A program made the translations under genes and the position numbers. From assembly GCA_004009845.1 (NCBI GenBank), contig RMBW01000084.1, positions 62,001 to 126,000 of the forward strand: a stretch of 64,000 bases of DNA, given 5' to 3'. Source of the DNA: Davidsoniella eucalypti. Taxonomy: Eukaryota; Ascomycota; Sordariomycetes; Microascales; Ceratocystidaceae. Below, one piece after another: positions 22,378 to 34,086 of the stretch. Each line of letters begins with the position of its first letter. The stretch's first letter is position 1. Below the pieces are notes generated by a model. That model saw only the letters and a program-made list of their open reading frames with translations. It made no database searches and was not told the origin of the DNA.

Positions 22378-24255
22378 TCACCGCTTAATACCAACAACAA
22401 CTAAATTGCGTGGGCTATGCTTATAGTCGAAAACAGTTTCAACCCAACAGTCCCTAACTACATCGCTATGCTCTCGTAGGAATTGCCATCTGTCTGTGAC
22501 AATCATTGACTCGACTACTTGCGCACTGAAAGAAATCAAACTCCAAACCGCCGACATCTCACGGTATCTTGGTAGATATCGGTCTCTATATCTATCAATA
22601 TCTTCATCTGTCAGACCAGCTGTTGCCTTGCCGACTAAATCCGCGTGCTCCTTGTAGTCTGTGTTGGTAGTAAGTCTAGTGATGGCGCCGCGGACATACG
22701 AATGCAAGTCTTTATACGCCGCTTTGCGCAGGGATCCAACAATGACCGGGTTTGTGCTCAAGTTGAACGGCGAATCGGCCTCGGAACCTCCACGTAGCAT
22801 ATCCTCACCATCAGGACCCTTAACTACATGACGTACAGTGGAAACAACACCATAGTCAAGAAAGATGCGCTGAAGGACAGCTCGGAAAAAGTGACGTGAA
22901 AAGAATTGATCGCTATCGTCAGCGCCCCAGTTGAGCGGTGCTTGGCATGCCATCATGCGGGCGGTGATGTTTAGTCTAACGCCTTCAGCATGCAAGCCGT
23001 GACACTCCAGCTTCTTGCTGATAGGGAAGCCCTGAGGATCGAAGCGTGATGACTCACGGATAACACGTCCATTGACGGCTTGAAGGGTGGGACGGAGGAA
23101 TTGTGAGAGATACGTGGGCGGGCCAAGGCGCTCAGTCATTAGGTTGTAGCAGCAGCCAACAATGGCAACAGCGCGCATTGATGGATTCATAACCAGAGAC
23201 CGGATACCGTAGTGCGACAGATTTCCACAAGAATGAATCGAAACCGCCATGAGCTTTCGTGCTTCTGCCTCAGCCTTGGCTTCCTCCTCTAGTTGGTGTA
23301 CTGGTATCTCATCACTCTGTGCTGTATCCTTCTTTTCCTGTAGTTGTACAGCGTCAAGACGAGCGATGATGTCCGTGAGATCGCCATCCTCCATACGCCC
23401 TTCCACGTACGTGATGACGCCATTGCCTTGAGTGCGCTCGTATTCAGCTTCCGCCCCAATAGCTCTGCGGGGACGAAGATCGGCTTGTTCGTCAACGTCG
23501 ATCTTTTTCCCGAGGTTGCGTTCAAGGTATTCGCGCTTCTTCGCATCTGTTTCCACCTCCAGCTTCTTTAATTCTACTGTTTGTAGGAACATCTTTTTAT
23601 TCCGCTTGATGACAGGCTTTTTAGCAATACCAGCCATGATATCTAGTTCTTTGGCCCCTATAATGTTTTCCTCGCGGCACTCCACAGCTACGATGTTGTG
23701 TGCATATGGCACACTAGCTAGAGTACGGCCTAGATAGTTTTGTCCGCTGCCAAAGTCGATCAGATGGGTGATTTTCTCATCGTAGGTTGTCGCAATGTCA
23801 CCAACGAGGTTGTGAATGTAGTCGGCAAAGTTAACAACTTCATGAATCTTCTTTTCTTTCATGCCGATGGTGATATTGCGAGGAAGCTTTTTCAGACTTT
23901 CGTTGCGCTGCTTGTATTCCCGGTTCAGAGTGAGCCTCCGGATCTGAGTAATGTACTCGACCAATGACGCTGGAACTGGTAGTTCACAGTAGTCAGCCAG
24001 GTCCCCTGAAAGATCATCTCGCATCATGAGATCTAGAAGCTTCATCGGTGGACAGGCCATGAGGAAGTCTTGCCAGTCGTCTGGCACGACAGCCTGGAAC
24101 AAGCCAGGGTCTGAGGTGAAGAAATCGAGAACATGTACTCCGCCGCATAGTAGCTTGAAGAGCCGATTTGTAGAGGAAAATTCTAGAAGCGCCTCGATGT
24201 ACGCATCCGGAGTTTCAAACTCATCCGAGCATGGAAGCGGCTTCTTGGGGATCAT
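22378..24255 (-). CDS. METTL25/RRNAD1-like methyltransferase-domain protein
   Basis: A single-exon gene of 625 residues. It matches the METTL25-like family (Methyltransf_32/Methyltransf_13-type fold). The SAM-binding motif I is HLIDFGSGQNYLGRTLA (about 164-180), preceded by KKIHEVVNFADYI. An acidic/charged insertion (about 220-340) is followed by SIHSCGNLSHYGIRSLV, then VAIVGCCYNLMTERLG, the conserved VGCCY motif of the family. The C-terminal half carries HGLHAEGVRLNITARMMACQ. The substrate is unclear: RRNAD1 relatives were named after rRNA dimethylases, but METTL25 activity is poorly defined. It is divergent from LOC1, with 346 bp between start codons, so the two may share a promoter. The start is the first ATG after an upstream stop. 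Confidence 0.85.
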   Translation of the reverse strand: MIPKKPLPCSDEFETPDAYIEALLEFSSTNRLFKLLCGGVHVLDFFTSDPGLFQAVVPDDWQDFLMACPPMKLLDLMMRDDLSGDLADYCELPVPASLVEYITQIRRLTLNREYKQRNESLKKLPRNITIGMKEKKIHEVVNFADYIHNLVGDIATTYDEKITHLIDFGSGQNYLGRTLASVPYAHNIVAVECREENIIGAKELDIMAGIAKKPVIKRNKKMFLQTVELKKLEVETDAKKREYLERNLGKKIDVDEQADLRPRRAIGAEAEYERTQGNGVITYVEGRMEDGDLTDIIARLDAVQLQEKKDTAQSDEIPVHQLEEEAKAEAEARKLMAVSIHSCGNLSHYGIRSLVMNPSMRAVAIVGCCYNLMTERLGPPTYLSQFLRPTLQAVNGRVIRESSRFDPQGFPISKKLECHGLHAEGVRLNITARMMACQAPLNWGADDSDQFFSRHFFRAVLQRIFLDYGVVSTVRHVVKGPDGEDMLRGGSEADSPFNLSTNPVIVGSLRKAAYKDLHSYVRGAITRLTTNTDYKEHADLVGKATAGLTDEDIDRYRDRYLPRYREMSAVWSLISFSAQVVESMIVTDRWQFLREHSDVVRDCWVETVFDYKHSPRNLVVVGIKR

Positions 24256-24601
24256 TTTGAGTATTTAGAAGCCTTGAATTGGACGTTCTAGTGATATTGT
24301 TTGACAGGTCGAGGAACCTATACCAAGCAAGATGTAGTTCATGGTGGGGCATTTTAGAAAAATGAGTTATGCACAATATATGCACATAACACGCATTTTA
24401 TGCATGCACAATAGTATATTTTGTTGCATTTTTCCAGGGTTTTGCCGTGTAATCTCTTATCGTAACTCGAAGTTTCAAAAAAAAATCTAGAACTAGCATT
24501 TGCAGGCTTAGTTGAGCTGCGCTGAAGAAAGATTCCGCTTGCTTTGATATCAACCTTCTTTTTCATCCCCCCCCTCCTCTATTCCACATCACATCGCAGT
24601 C
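24256..24601. promoter_or_regulatory. Shared divergent promoter, METTL25-like / LOC1
   Basis: A 346-bp gap separates two opposite start codons. A pyrimidine-rich stretch (CCCCCCCCTCCTCTATTCC, near 24565-24590) lies just before the LOC1 ATG, as often seen at ribosome-biogenesis promoters in fungi. Confidence 0.55.
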
Positions 24602-25286
24602 ATGGCGCGAACAACGACTATCAAGAACAAAGCTGCGCTAAACAAGTCTAATCAGGCTAAAGAAAAGTCGCTGCGTAACAAGCCACCGACTGGTGTTGTC
24701 AAGACTAAGAAGAACAATGGCAAGCCGCCCAGTTCTGCGCCCAAAACCGCCAGCAGCTTGATCGAGCTTCTTCGCCGACGCAACAAGAAGAAGGTCTACA
24801 AGGAGAAGGATCTCGATCTGCCCGCACTCAACAAGATTACCCCAGTTGGTGTAGTCAAGCCCAAGGGCAAGAAGAAGGGCAAGGTGTTTGTTGATGACAA
24901 GGTAAGCCGGCCCGTACTTTGATCGCATCAATGAATGACTCCCATGTACATATTTCGAGATTCGCAACTAACCACTATCTTTCTTGGGTTGTTTGTAGGA
25001 AAGCATGTCCACAATCCTTGCCCTGGTCCAGGCTGAAAAGGAAGGCCAGATCGAGTCGAAGATCATGAAAGCCCGCCAGCTCGAAGAAGTGCGCGAAGCC
25101 CGTCGTGTCGAAGCCGAGAAGAAAGAAGCCGAGCGGAAGGCAGCCTTGGAAGATACAAAGGACTCCCTACGTAAGAGGCGCAAGCGGAAGGAAAAGGCTC
25201 TCCAAGATGACGACGAGTCTGTCAAGCAGTTGGCGCTTGCAGGAACCAAGCCTCTCAAGCTCAAGAAGCGTGTTGCCTTTGCATAG
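24602..25286 (+). CDS. LOC1: 60S ribosomal subunit assembly/export protein Loc1
   Basis: Two exons (24602-24901, 24999-25286; 97-bp phase-0 intron) encode a 195-residue, very basic nuclear/nucleolar protein. Loc1 binds structured RNA, acts in early 60S biogenesis and, in yeast, in ASH1 mRNA localisation. Diagnostic segments are KEKDLDLPALNKITPVGVVK, KGKKKGKVFVDDK, then across the intron ESMSTILALVQAEKEGQIES and KIMKARQLEEVREARR. These are followed by a Lys/Arg/Glu-rich coiled-coil and the terminal KKRVAFA. The length fits fungal orthologues. Splicing is supported because the junction joins VDDK to ESMSTI exactly as in the family. Confidence 0.92.
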
Positions 25287-25746
25287 AAACAGCATTATAT
25301 GTTGTCTATCTCGAAATATCGCGACAATTTTAACACACGCACAACTACATACAGTCGTTACTTTCGATAGTTGGACTAAATCATCTGTTGACTGGTAGTG
25401 TACGAATGGGGAGGCAAGAGACTAGTTAGTTATTTATTTTGCATGGGAATCGGCGTTTGGGCTGCAGAAAAGCGATCTTGATCTTCTGGGGCTACCGAGG
25501 CTATACCAGTTACATTTTTGACTTGTTCCTTTTCGTTGTCTTTCATTTCTTCAATACTGTTTTCCACCCGGGGTTTCTAAGTTTCTAAATATATATGTAG
25601 GGTTGAAAATAGTACCATATAATGATCTCATATCATATTTATCATTCATGAGCTAATCTATATTAAGGAATTCAATATTACAAATAGTTACACATACGGG
25701 ATATCCAGGCCGGTAATCCCAAACATGCTGTCTATAAAAAGTAGCC
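25287..25746. other. Convergent 3' spacer
   Basis: A 460-bp AT-rich gap between the tail-to-tail LOC1 and hydrolase genes. It presumably holds both 3' UTRs and poly(A) sites; no other feature is seen. Confidence 0.5.
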
Positions 25747-27117
25747 TCATTTATTCTCCCAATGACGGTTCATGGCGTCATAGGTGTACTCACGTTTATG
25801 CTTAGGCAGTAGGTTTTCTTTGGGAATCGACTCGAGATCAACTTCAAAGGCCATACGGTTGAAAAAGTTGGTTATAGGCTTCACAAACCAACGACTACCA
25901 CCAGTCTCGAACCAACCTAAGTGACCTCCAAGGGAAGTCGCCAGCATGATAGTGTACGGGTTGGCGGCAATTTCATTGTAGGGCATAGCTTCATCGGCAG
26001 CGATGGGATCATCCTTGGCGTGTATAGCCAATGTAGGAATGCGAATAGAAAGCACAGCGTCAGATGAAGAGGCATCGCGGTAGTAGGCAGTTTCAGTAGG
26101 GTAACCCCAGGTCTTCGGCCTTTAGAACATATGTTAGTATTTGACAAAAATTGATAGGTGAAGGGTACATACTGAATTTCGCGGTCAAATTCATAAAGAT
26201 AAGTTATGTTCATGAGCTTGTCATAGTCATAGTTCGAGTACTTTTCGATAGCGTTACGATGACGGCAGGCCAACTTCTTCATGCTATCTAAGCGCGGGGT
26301 TAGTGTCTATAATTTGTGTATGTAAGTTCTGCTTATACTTACTACCCATAGTCTTCATGTACACTTCTCTTCCGATCCAAGTACGGCGAAGATTAGCATT
26401 AGACAGTTCCAAGTTAAAAGGGTTCGAGCAAAGTACGGCGGCCTTGAGAACGCAGCTTTCGCCCTCTTCACCAATGTAGTTGGTTAGAATATTGGCACCC
26501 AGCGAGAATCCAACACCGAAAAGCGGTCTGTTAGGGTAGTTCTTGGTGAACCACTTGATTAGTTGGCGCACATCCCATGTAGCACGGGCATTATAAAAGA
26601 TTCCACTAGTGATCTCACTCCAAGCACAACCTCGGGCATTGATCACGACAACCTCCCACTTGCCACTTTCGACTAGAGGAGCAATAGTATGGCGTAGGTA
26701 GGACTCATGAGAACCACCAGAGAGGCCGTGCAAAACAATCAGTGTAGGCTTTGTGTCATCACTAGAGAAGGCAGCAAACTCATCCTCGGACCAGTACGTG
26801 GTACGCGGTGGAAGCTTAGCATCCTTAGGGTTTGTGTTGGGTGGGCAGGCCCAATCAACAGTGAATTGGCCGGGAATGTTGATAGTCTCTGACTCGAAGA
26901 TGTGTCGTTTATAGTATAGCTCAGGCGCTTCGCGTGAGGTTCCAGCAACGGCCGTCTGGACATGGCCGTTAAAGTACAGAGGGTTCAGTGAGCACGGTGG
27001 TGTAGCCTGCTCTGTGATCTGTAAGAGATCTGTACAAGTCCCGTCCTTCAATGTGAACTTCAAGGGCTCAGCATTGTGTGTATAGCTGATACCAGCATGG
27101 CCGAGCCACTCCATCAT
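25747..27117 (-). CDS. Alpha/beta hydrolase, Eht1/Eeb1/YMR210w (YheT) family
   Basis: Three exons (27117-26343, 26287-26173, 26119-25747; introns of 55 and 53 bp) encode 420 residues. The family makes or hydrolyses medium-chain fatty-acid ethyl esters and monoacylglycerols in yeast. The N-terminal signature TPPCSLNPLYFNGHVQT is typical. The oxyanion region is LIVLHGLSGGSHESYLR, and the nucleophile elbow is GVGFSLGAN with Ser205. The acid is the Asp in AIHAKDDPIA, and the His is in LGGHLGWFE. The HGLSGG/NARGC block matches the YheT subgroup. Splice sites (GTAAGT and GTATGT donors) restore MGNSMKKLACRH and REIQPKTWGYPTE, both conserved. The substrate cannot be told from sequence. Confidence 0.9.
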
Positions 27118-29851
27118 TATAGAAGGGCGGAAGAAGGTTGACGACAGAACGGAGAGGAATGGATGGGAAGCGCAAGTACTGCGATGGAAGCGGATAAAGG
27201 CCTTCAGATTTAGACAGTAATTGTTTCACAAAGAGAAATCGCATGGAAGTAAGCCTAGTATGGCTAGTGGCGGTGGGACACGGCGCATTTAAACAGCTGA
27301 ACAGCCAGAGAACCAAAAAGCAAAAAAGCAGTAGCGTCGCAATTTGAGGTGTTAGAAAGGATCCTAGCATATATTGTATACATAGTTAAACCAGGTATTG
27401 GTGGATCTGATTTACGGTGCATAGTGGGCCTTATTGGGAGCCGCGTTAGCTCCTTACGATCATAGCACTCAACAACTTTTCTAGGAATGAGGTTATTTGA
27501 CTGCAGGTTAGGAGTGTTACTTTGGAACCAAAGACTCGCGAATCTATTGACGTTGTATTGCGCACAAAAGCACTCTCATATTATATGCTAGCGGTCAGTC
27601 GTGACAAACAAATTAAAAATAAGAATTATACTGCTTTTTTAAGACAAAAGCCACACCAATTTTTTTGGGTTAAAAGGGCTTGTTGTCCCAAAAGATGCCA
27701 GATTTGCTAGCTAACTGTTGATTACTATTAGCCACTTAAAAGTGGGGTCGCAGCCTTACTCAGTAAGTAGCCCAATAAAAAACATTTTCATAGCTCTATA
27801 AGACTAATGAATTAAAAAAAAAAAAAAAAAAAACTCAATCAAAAATATCACCTAGGTGGTGTCAATTTTCAACAGCTTATGCCTATTTGTTCACAACGGC
27901 GAGATGATTCATCTACCTGGTTGCAATCTCCCACCAAAACCATCACCTCTTCAGCATATATTCTTAGTATTGGTTTTTTTATCTGGACCTCACTGTTGAG
28001 TCGCACCCAGATGTCCTGATCTCAACCATTTTAGCTTACACTTAAGCGGAAGAAGCGCTAATCCCTATCTACTACAGAACGCTGTGGGTTTCACAACCTT
28101 ATTGGTGGTCTTTATAATTGTCTACATCTCCATATCTTCGTTTTGTCAATGGCGCCAATGTTCGGAAATGTCTTCTACCCACATCACGAAATTCGTCGGG
28201 ACACAAATCCCACAGCCATAAACAGAGATACAGTGGTATTGGATTTAATGGTGATATTACTTTGACGCCTATACCTACCGTCTATTGGGCCTTCGAATCG
28301 ATGAATCATGACTGGCGATTCTAAATTTTCTCTAGTTAGTCGGAGAGGCGTACTCAACTCGCCTTTATCCATTATGCTACGCGCCTCTAGCTTCATCGAT
28401 GATCATGAACCTTACATGGCAATGGCCATGATTCCAAGCTTTTACTCACTTGTCTAACTACGGAACAATGTCATTTTCAGTTCCCTCTGTTATTGGCTAC
28501 CCAGTATGCTGTTGCTGTCATCTTCGTCGTGCGAAGTCTAAACAGCCAACTATTTTCCATGGGCTGTCTTGAAGTGCTTGGTACATATCACTTTGGTATT
28601 TCTCACCAAGACTAGCATCTATGAATGACTACATACCGGCTGGTTTTCTTGAGGTATACCATCGCCATGAATCATCAGCTTGAGGAGTCGGTATGTTACT
28701 GAAATTTCAATTTCTTTACATTCTCTTCCGATATCTGCAGATCAAGTCGTGGAGGGAAAGACAACATAAGCTATGGAGGAAACGGACTCGTCAATGATAT
28801 GTTAGATTTTACATCGCATTCCCCGTAGAGGGTATTCTTTACTGCGAGTTCATTTCATACTAACGGAGGGGATTGGATTTCTTTGATTTTGCAAGATGAA
28901 GAGACTTGATACCATCATTGTCAATACCTGAGCTAGTTTCGCCTGAATGTGCAGGACAGTTTGAACATGTCAACGGGATAGCGAAGATCTACTACAGCAT
29001 GCAACTAGTCTTATTGCTAGGCCTGCAAAGACTTGATACAAAGTCTATCTGCAATAAGGGCTGAGTGTGGTCCCTACAAGAAAGTATGCTACCTGATCCC
29101 ATGATGGCTGGACAAGATGGCAGCTGGGATATGATACCATAAGGCTTGAAATGACGGTTGGCAGCCATTAGGTTCGGCATCAACATGCCTACCATACATA
29201 TCAATAACTACATAACTAAATGTACATATACATATAACTATGTCTATGTACATACTCATCGATATGTACAACTACGTTGCACATCAAGTTATCAAGTTAC
29301 CCGCAGTTGAACCATTTTTGGCCCGCCGAGCCAACTTCAGGCCGGCAAAACGTCGGCTAGTGGTGAGTCGCCTAATTAATGGGTCAACCAACCCCTGGCC
29401 ATCAATAACAAGTTTACAGAAAAAGAAACCAGGAATTGAGCTTAAACCTGGCTTGAGCCTTTCACATTTCCGCCAACTAAAACAACCCAGAGAGGCCTGG
29501 ACTAGCACCGCAAGCACTATCCCAGCCAGACACGACAGAAAAAAAAAGAGAAGAGAAAAAAGAGCGTGAAGACCTGCAAGCAAAAACGCAACGACGCATT
29601 GAACCTTGTGAAGCATCAATTGAGCAAGAACAAGTCGTGCGTGCTCTATGCTAGTTTTGATATTTCTTGTGCCATTTCCAGTATTGAAGGTCGATGTCTA
29701 CTGTCCATCGTCGACTGCCGCATCAATTGCAGTAACTGCCGCCACCCGCGCATTAGCACTGTCTATTACCATTCTCGATCACGGCCCGTTTAGTGGCTAT
29801 TTTCATCACTTTTAGTGCATCGCTTTCATAGAGCTTCTGTTGCCGCAGGCC
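27118..29851. other. Intergenic region between divergent hydrolase and CTK1
   Basis: These 2.7 kb contain both promoters and one mini-retroposon copy (27773-27848). Otherwise AT-rich, with no supportable gene. The last 500 bases before CTK1 are more GC-rich and probably hold its promoter and leader. Confidence 0.5.
27773..27848 (+). mobile_element. Mini-retroposon copy E
   Basis: The element (27786-27835) reads TTTTCATAGCTCTATA, then AAGACTAATGAATT and 20 A residues. It lacks an 8-nt piece (GCTCCATA) between short repeats relative to copy C. The flanks CAATAAAAAACAT (27773-27785) and CAATCAAAAATAT (27836-27848) match at 11 of 13 positions, an imperfect target-site duplication. Confidence 0.7.
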
Positions 29852-29863
29852 ATGCAGCAATGA
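29852..29863 (+). promoter_or_regulatory. Three-codon uORF overlapping the CTK1 start
   Basis: ATG CAG CAA TGA begins 8 nt before the inferred CTK1 ATG (29860), and its TGA overlaps that ATG as AATGA. Such a stop-start overlap could allow reinitiation or damp translation. It matters only if transcription starts upstream and the ATG at 29860 is the real start. Confidence 0.4.
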
Positions 29864-32800
29864 GCTTCGACACGCTTTCTCGCGATCAAGCTACGGATTG
29901 CACTATCGAAAGCACCAGGCAAGACCAAGATCGTCTTTCTTCTGGCTCAGGCCGCAACAAGCCATCACCAGAACACACCGTGCCATCCAAACCCAGTCGT
30001 CCGTCTGTCTCCATGCTGGACCAGTGCCAATCGACTATGGACGCCGCCATCATGGCCGGTGCTGGTCGGCGTTCATCCATCTCCAGATCAGAAGTTGGCC
30101 GTTCGGGGTCGGGTCGCGAACGGGAGCGAGATAAAGATAGAGACAGAGATCGTGACCGGGGAAGAGCCCGTGACTCGAGCAGGAAGAGGCATCATCGCCA
30201 CCGATCATACTCCCACAACACCGACGTGCCACCATGGACATCAGCCTCGTCACGACATCCCCATGTAGCTGACTCGTCAGCCTTGCCAGACATAGCGACA
30301 GTTGCCTCGGATCCAAGTCGGCCTCGGACCATGCACCCACGATCTCGTTCTCGCGACCAACATCACCGGCGAAACCACAACAATGGCAAAGATAGCCGTG
30401 ATTCCTCATCCCGACACAGATCAAGGTCTGCTGATACAGAACACCGCAAATCACAGCCCCATGGCAACGACAAATCATCGAATGGCCGAGATACTCGGTC
30501 GCCAGCAGGAAAACGCCGCCGGTCCAGAAGTCCTTCACCACATTCTCACCGAAAACGCTCGCGACGCGAAAGGCATCGTCGAGATAAGGAAAAAGATAGA
30601 GATCGTAGCGATCGTGACCGCGACCGTGATCGGGACCGTGATAGGGACCGTGATCGCGATAGGGACAGAGACAGGGAAAGGGATAGAGATCGCGACAAAG
30701 CCCGAGATCGAGAAAGAGACAAGGGAAAAGATTCTGGCAGAGGTGGCAAATCGTCACGTTTCCACTCCGATGCATCTGCTAGAAGATCAAGATCACCTTC
30801 TCCATCACACCCAAGACACTCTTCGCAATCTCGCGGTACAACAGAACGAGCAAATTCTGGCACAAAAATCACGCACCGGAATCACCGTTCTCGTAGCCGC
30901 AGTCACAGCCATAGCCGATCAGACACACGAGCCGATATTCCGCGAAAAAGATCGGTCAGCCCCAGTCGAGATCGCACACACGAGAATGATCACGATAGAG
31001 ACCGGAGTAGGGACCGGGATCAAGATAACGACTATCCAGATGACGATTTTGACGGCAACAAACGAAAACCCCGCCGCGAACGCAAGCGTAATAAAAAGGC
31101 TGGTATCAAAGATTTTAGTGACTATGCTTCTGGTGCCAACAGCGTCGAAGTTAACTCATCTCGCTTGGGCCTTCTTGAAGCGTATCCTCATGGCAGCTCA
31201 CATGAAGAGACACAGTCATCATCTCAACGATCTCCAGCTACCAATCATGGTAGCACTGCACAAGGCAATTCATCCAATAGTCAGAATGCCGATACGACAT
31301 CCTCTAGGTAAGTTAATGAATCTCAAGTGTCATGTATCGTATTCTTTGTATACTAACTTCACAATAGCCAGTTCCCACAACAGCCTCCTTCTGGGCCCGC
31401 TCATAGCATTACTCCCAGCTCACCACCGCCATCAGCACCGACCGGTCCAGCTCATCGAGGAAACTTCCGACCTGCCTCTGCTGCCTTTCGCGGTGGCTCT
31501 TCTTTAAATCACGCACGTGGTGGGTTTAGAGGAAGTTCCTTTTCTCACAACGCCTCACAACGCCCTTCATTCAACTCGAATTCATCATTCAAACGACCCT
31601 CGCTCAGTAGTCAAGACAGTCATGATGGGTGTAATACTCAACAAACTGACCATAACAACGACAAAAATCACCGTGACCCTCCGATCAACAACGACACAGC
31701 TAGCGATAGAGCAGCAGATTCTGCGCCACATATACCAACAGGCCCTGCTGGTGGTAATAAGTTCAGCTTTGAGTTTAAGACATCAAAAGCCTCTGCCACA
31801 GCACCAAAGCCTGAGATATCACAAAAGTTTAACGCACCGACAGCCCCAAAAGCAGCCCAAAACCCGCCAACTGGCCCTGCCCGAACCACTGATCCACGTG
31901 ATCGTGATGCACCACCAAGAAATGCGCCTACTGAGCCTGCCTCCGCTCGTGCTGCAAGATCACAACAACAGCAGCAACGTCAACCTCGGACTCGGGTGGT
32001 AGTAAGGAAATACCGCAAGCTTTTGTCCAAGCCAAAGCTTGCCGAGCCTTTCTGTGACTCTCAATCTGCATACTACCGTAAGCCTGGAAACGAGTCTGTT
32101 GTTGGTTCTGGAACCTACGGCAAGGTTTTCAAGGCCGTTAATGTGTTCACCAAAAACCAGGTGGCTCTCAAGAAGATCCGCATGGAGGGCGAACGTGACG
32201 GGTTTCCTGTGACCGCTATGCGTGAGATCAAACTGTTGCAGTACTTGCGCCACACCAATATCGTCAATCTCTTGGAAGTCATGGTTGAAAATCACGAGTG
32301 CTTTATGGTTTTTGAGTATCTGGCCCATGATCTTACGGGCATTCTCAACCATCCCTCATTCACGCTCAACGATGCTCAAAAGAAGGACATGTCACGGCAA
32401 ATGTTCGAAGGTCTAGAATATCTCCATACTCGAGGCGTGCTCCATAGAGACATCAAAGCAGCCAATATTCTTGTTAGTAAAGACGGTATCTTAAAGATCG
32501 CCGATTTCGGTCTCGCCCGCTTCTACGCCAAACGACATCTACAAGATTATACAAACCGTGTAATCACAATCTGGTACAGGCCTCCTGAGTTATTGCTCGG
32601 CGAGACAAAGTATACGGCAGCTGTTGATGTCTGGAGTGCTGCCTGTGTCATGGTTGAAATATTCTGTCAAAACGCCATCTTTCCAGGAGACGGCACGGAA
32701 TCTAATCAACTCGAAAAGATCTTCTCCGTGATGGGCACTGCTAGTCGGGAATCCTGGCCTGGCTTCGCAGAGCTTCCTTGGTTCCAGTTATTACGTCCCC

Positions 32801-33548
32801 GTGTCATGAAGCCGGGCACTTTTCATGAGCGATATCGTGAACGGGTTTCACCACAAGCGCTTGTCTTGTTAGAATCGATGTTCCAATACCAGCCAGACAA
32901 GAGGCCTACTGCCACAGAGATCCTCGCACACCCATACTTTACCAGTGAGAAGCCAAGTGCGCTTCAATGCATAGAGTAAGCAAACACTAAGCCTTTCTAC
33001 ACCTTCCTTCTTAACGGCTTGCTAACTATGTATCTTTCAGACTTCAAAACATCGACGGTGATTGGCACGAGTTCGAGTCCAAGGCATTACGGCGTGAAGC
33101 TCGTCGTGTACGCGAGAAAGAAAAGCCACCAGCCAGCAAGTCAACTCAAAAGCATACACCAAAGGCTACTACCACTGCACAACAGCCTTCAGCCTATCCC
33201 GGAGTCCCCGACCCACAACGGCAGACACAGCGATTGGCTGTATCGTCTGGAAACAGTAGCGATGAGATGCAAATAGACTCCACCGGCAACTCTGGTGAAC
33301 CAATCGCGGAGTCAGATCTATCTTCAGGCTCAAACCCACAGATTGATACCACCTCCTCTAACAACAACCCAAAGTCTTCTATATTTGAAATCTCAGAATC
33401 TGCCTCTACATTTACTACATTTACTGCTAGCGCTTCCTTGGGTGTTGCATCGTCACCAGCACCTGCTGTTCCTATACGTCCAAATAATCAAGCTAATGCT
33501 CAAACGCCAGCACTGATAACCTTGGTGGCGCCTATATCTGACACATAG
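29860..33548 (+). CDS. CTK1: CTD kinase catalytic subunit Ctk1 (CDK12/13-type)
   Basis: Ctk1 with its cyclin phosphorylates Ser2 of the RNA polymerase II CTD during elongation. Three exons (29860-31307, 31368-32975, 33041-33548; introns of 60 and 65 bp) give about 1,187 residues. Residues 1-690 are disordered and Arg/Ser/Asp-rich, including an (RD)n run near 30601-30720, as in CDK12 RS domains. The kinase domain follows: P-loop GSGTYGKVF (about 729), Lys in VALKK, cyclin-binding helix PVTAMRE in place of PITAIRE, HRDIKAANIL (Asp844), DFGLAR (Asp862), and T-loop VITIWYRPPELLLG with Thr883. The extension LQNIDGDWHEFESKALRRE after the kinase is diagnostic for Ctk1. An in-frame GTG lies 45 nt upstream, but ATG 29860 is the first in-frame ATG. 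The Ser/Thr-rich tail has no domain. Confidence 0.93.
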
Positions 33549-34086
33549 ACAAACAACTTTTATTATTATTTCTTTTTTTTACACACTTTCATACCATTTC
33601 TTATCATTTTATTCTAACACCATGTATTTTGCATATCTTTTTTTTTCTTTTACTTTCTCCTCTTAGATTTTTTATGCTTGTCTCTGTTTGCAAGCTATCT
33701 TTGGCAAGTGATGCAATTTTACCTTTTTTCCCTTTATTTTTCTACTCTTTTGCGGAAATCACGCTTTCATTTTGCTTCATCCTGCCTCGTATCTCCATAT
33801 ATGGTGTACAATTGATGTATACGTCTGATTACGGCAGCATTGTGTTGCTGGAGCATTTAGTTAACATTGAAAAATATTTATCACTTTTAATATAGACTAT
33901 ACAGCCATGTCAATATACAAATGGTAACATATACATATGTTTGATGATATTTTTAACATTTCCATCTCTTCAACAGCAGTGACAACTAATAAGCTGACAA
34001 CCCAATTTATCCATCACTGGAGTTGCAAAAAAAACGAAGTGTATCAAGTTCTGTGTTCCTAATCCCATTAAAGACCTTGTGAGGCT
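33549..34086. other. Convergent 3' spacer
   Basis: T-rich 538-bp spacer between CTK1 and the opposite-strand gene; 3' UTRs only, as far as can be seen. Confidence 0.5.

Noticed and set aside
30302..31507. 401-codon alternative-frame ORF across the CTK1 N-terminus
   Set aside because: It is a shadow of the Arg/Asp repeat coding region; the CTK1 frame has the conserved kinase downstream and correct splicing.
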